Source: Firmicutes bacterium UBA4049 (lineage in GTDB: Bacteria; Bacillota; Desulfotomaculia; Desulfotomaculales; Nap2-2B). Taken from it: a stretch of 6,544 nucleotides of DNA. The notes below the pieces were generated by a model, which was given only the letters and a program-made list of their open reading frames with translations, searched no databases and was not told the DNA's origin. A program made the translations under genes and the position numbers. Shown piece by piece: positions 5,342-6,544 of this stretch. Position 1 is the stretch's first letter. Each line of letters begins with the position of its first letter. The stretch covers positions 30,733 through 37,276 of the forward strand of contig DFZT01000036.1 in assembly GCA_002382755.1 (NCBI GenBank), in the 5' to 3' direction.

Positions 5342-6226
5342 TTACCAGCCCCGCTCTTGCATCCGCGCCTCGGCGGGTATGGACGATATCTCCAGCCCCG
5401 GCATAGCCTCGCCCAGATTGCGGGAAACCTCGGCCAGTATTTGCGGGTCATTGTAATGTGTCGTTGCGGCTACTATGGCCTCCGCCCTGGCTGCAGGATC
5501 GGCTGATTTAAAGATGCCCGACCCGACAAAAACTCCGTCTGCGCCCAGCTGCATCATCAGGGCCGCATCCGCCGGCGTGGCCACCCCGCCGGCGGCAAAA
5601 TTCACTACCGGCAGCCGGCCGGTCCGGGCAACCTCACAAACTAAATCATACGGCGCCCCCAGTTCCTTGGCGGCTGTCATTAGTTCTTCCGCTGGCAGGA
5701 ACTGCAGCCGACGCACTTCCCCCAGCACGGCCCGCATGTGGGTAACTGCCTCCACAATATTGCCGGTTCCGGGTTCTCCTTTGGTCCTGATCATGGACGC
5801 CCCTTCTCCAATTCTGCGCAGGGCCTCTCCCAGGCTGCGCGCGCCGCAGACAAAGGGCACTTTAAAAGAGTGTTTTTCAATATGATAAAGATTGTCGGCC
5901 GGCGTGAGAACTTCACTTTCGTCAATATAGTCGATGCCCAGCGCCTCAAGAATCTGCGCCTCGACAAAATGGCCGATGCGCGCCTTGGCCATAACCGGAA
6001 TGGTCACCGCTTCCATAATCCGCAAAATGACTGAAGGGTCCGCCATCCTGGCCACTCCCCCGGCCGATCGGATATCCGCCGGCACTCTTTCCAGCGCCAT
6101 AACGGCGCATGCCCCGGCCTCCTCGGCGATGCGGGCCTGCTCAGGTGTTGTGACATCCATAATCACACCGCCCTTGAGCATTTCGGCAAAACCTTTCTTA
6201 ACTGTCCAGGTACCGTGTTCCGTCAC
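5342..6226 (-). CDS. pdxS: Pyridoxal 5'-phosphate synthase subunit PdxS
   Basis: PdxS makes PLP from ribose 5-phosphate, glyceraldehyde 3-phosphate and ammonia, the ammonia coming from its glutaminase partner PdxT. The 294-residue protein is full length and starts [17 protein letters not shown]24, K81 (in [16 protein letters not shown]) and K149 (in [11 protein letters not shown]) fall at the positions of the known catalytic residues of Bacillus PdxS. The phosphate-binding [13 protein letters not shown] and [14 protein letters not shown] segments are present. The start is GTG at 6226, with a long G-rich site, GGAGGGGGGAG (6234-6244), about seven nt upstream. cysK ends 27 nt upstream, so the two are probably co-transcribed; both concern PLP. 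The usual downstream pdxT is missing and a metY scrap takes its place, so PdxT must be encoded elsewhere if the enzyme uses glutamine. Confidence 0.97.
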   Translation of the reverse strand: MTEHGTWTVKKGFAEMLKGGVIMDVTTPEQARIAEEAGACAVMALERVPADIRSAGGVARMADPSVILRIMEAVTIPVMAKARIGHFVEAQILEALGIDYIDESEVLTPADNLYHIEKHSFKVPFVCGARSLGEALRRIGEGASMIRTKGEPGTGNIVEAVTHMRAVLGEVRRLQFLPAEELMTAAKELGAPYDLVCEVARTGRLPVVNFAAGGVATPADAALMMQLGADGVFVGSGIFKSADPAARAEAIVAATTHYNDPQILAEVSRNLGEAMPGLEISSIPAEARMQERGW

Positions 6227-6253
6227 CTTAAAAACTCCCCCCTCCGCACCAAA

Positions 6254-6544
6254 CTACTGCTCCTGGAACAATGTTGTGCTTAAATATCTTTCACCCGTGT
6301 CAGGCAACACCACTACAATGGTTTTCCCTGTATTTTCCGGCCGTTTGGCTATCTGCAAAGCCGCAAAAGCCGCCGCGCCGGATGAAATGCCGACCAGCAG
6401 CCCTTCATCCCTGGCAAGCCTGCGTCCGGTCTCCAAAGCTTCGGCGTTTTTAACTTTGAAAATCTCGTCTACAATCTCGAGGTTCAGCACCTGGGGAACA
6501 AATCCGGCGCCGATGCCCTGAATGACATGCGGACCGGGTTGTCC
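6254..6544 (-). CDS. cysK: Cysteine synthase (O-acetylserine sulfhydrylase), C-terminal part
   Basis: CysK is a PLP enzyme that makes cysteine from O-acetylserine and sulfide. The last 96 residues are present; the start lies beyond the window edge. [14 protein letters not shown] and [12 protein letters not shown] belong to the conserved C-terminal region. [14 protein letters not shown] contains the Ser that contacts the PLP ring nitrogen. [17 protein letters not shown] is the classical CysK ending. The PLP-lysine motif is outside the window. The TAG stop is 27 nt before pdxS on the same strand, which suggests an operon supplying cysteine and the cofactor it needs. CysM or a cystathionine beta-synthase-like enzyme is less likely given the TLF ending. 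Nothing in the visible part is disrupted. Confidence 0.94.
   Translation of the reverse strand, partial: GQPGPHVIQGIGAGFVPQVLNLEIVDEIFKVKNAEALETGRRLARDEGLLVGISSGAAAFAALQIAKRPENTGKTIVVVLPDTGERYLSTTLFQEQ

Noticed and set aside
5475..6521. Long plus-strand open frames across pdxS and cysK
   Set aside because: They lie opposite well-recognised genes, lack good ribosome sites and encode no recognisable domain.

Overview
The window looks like a piece of an anaerobic bacterial chromosome, most likely a Firmicute of the Clostridia/Peptococcaceae type. I infer this from purine-rich Shine-Dalgarno sites, frequent TTG/GTG starts, a TPP riboswitch with an intrinsic terminator, DXP-independent vitamin B6 synthesis (PdxS), and a ThiN-type thiamine phosphate synthase. 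No species can be named from the sequence alone.

Region 1 (1-1520, + strand) is a mercury-methylation locus. It holds the last 66 codons of hgcA (membrane end of the corrinoid protein), then hgcB (two 4Fe-4S clusters and a C-terminal Cys-Cys). An ECF-type sigma factor with a Cys-bearing tail follows 25 nt later. After a 112-nt gap comes a small AhpD/carboxymuconolactone-decarboxylase-like protein with a CxxC...H centre and a Cys-Cys-Cys end. A 13-bp terminator-like hairpin closes the unit. The close spacing suggests that hgcA, hgcB and the sigma gene share a transcript.

Region 2 (1674-3227, - strand) is an arsenic-resistance pair, arsR-acr3, read towards the hgc unit. Its promoter is very AT-rich, with TTGACA and TATTAT boxes and two dyads that could be ArsR operators.

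Region 3 (3289-5109, + strand) starts from a promoter divergent to arsR. A TPP riboswitch and an intrinsic terminator follow, then a possible nine-codon leader peptide whose stop overlaps the next start. The main gene encodes a 525-residue fusion of an AIR-synthase/HypE/ThiL-like kinase-type domain with a C-terminal ThiN domain. Riboswitch and ThiN together point to thiamine synthesis.

Region 4 (5120-6544, - strand) holds the 3' part of cysK (cysteine synthase), a complete pdxS (PLP synthase subunit), and a 52-codon internal scrap of metY (O-acetylhomoserine sulfhydrylase) right after the pdxS stop. CysK and MetY both use the PLP that PdxS makes. The usual pdxS partner, pdxT, is not here.

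The points most worth following up are the hgcAB-sigma-AhpD-like arrangement with its unusual set of Cys-rich C-termini, the riboswitch-controlled AIR-synthase/ThiN fusion, and the decayed metY fragment abutting pdxS.
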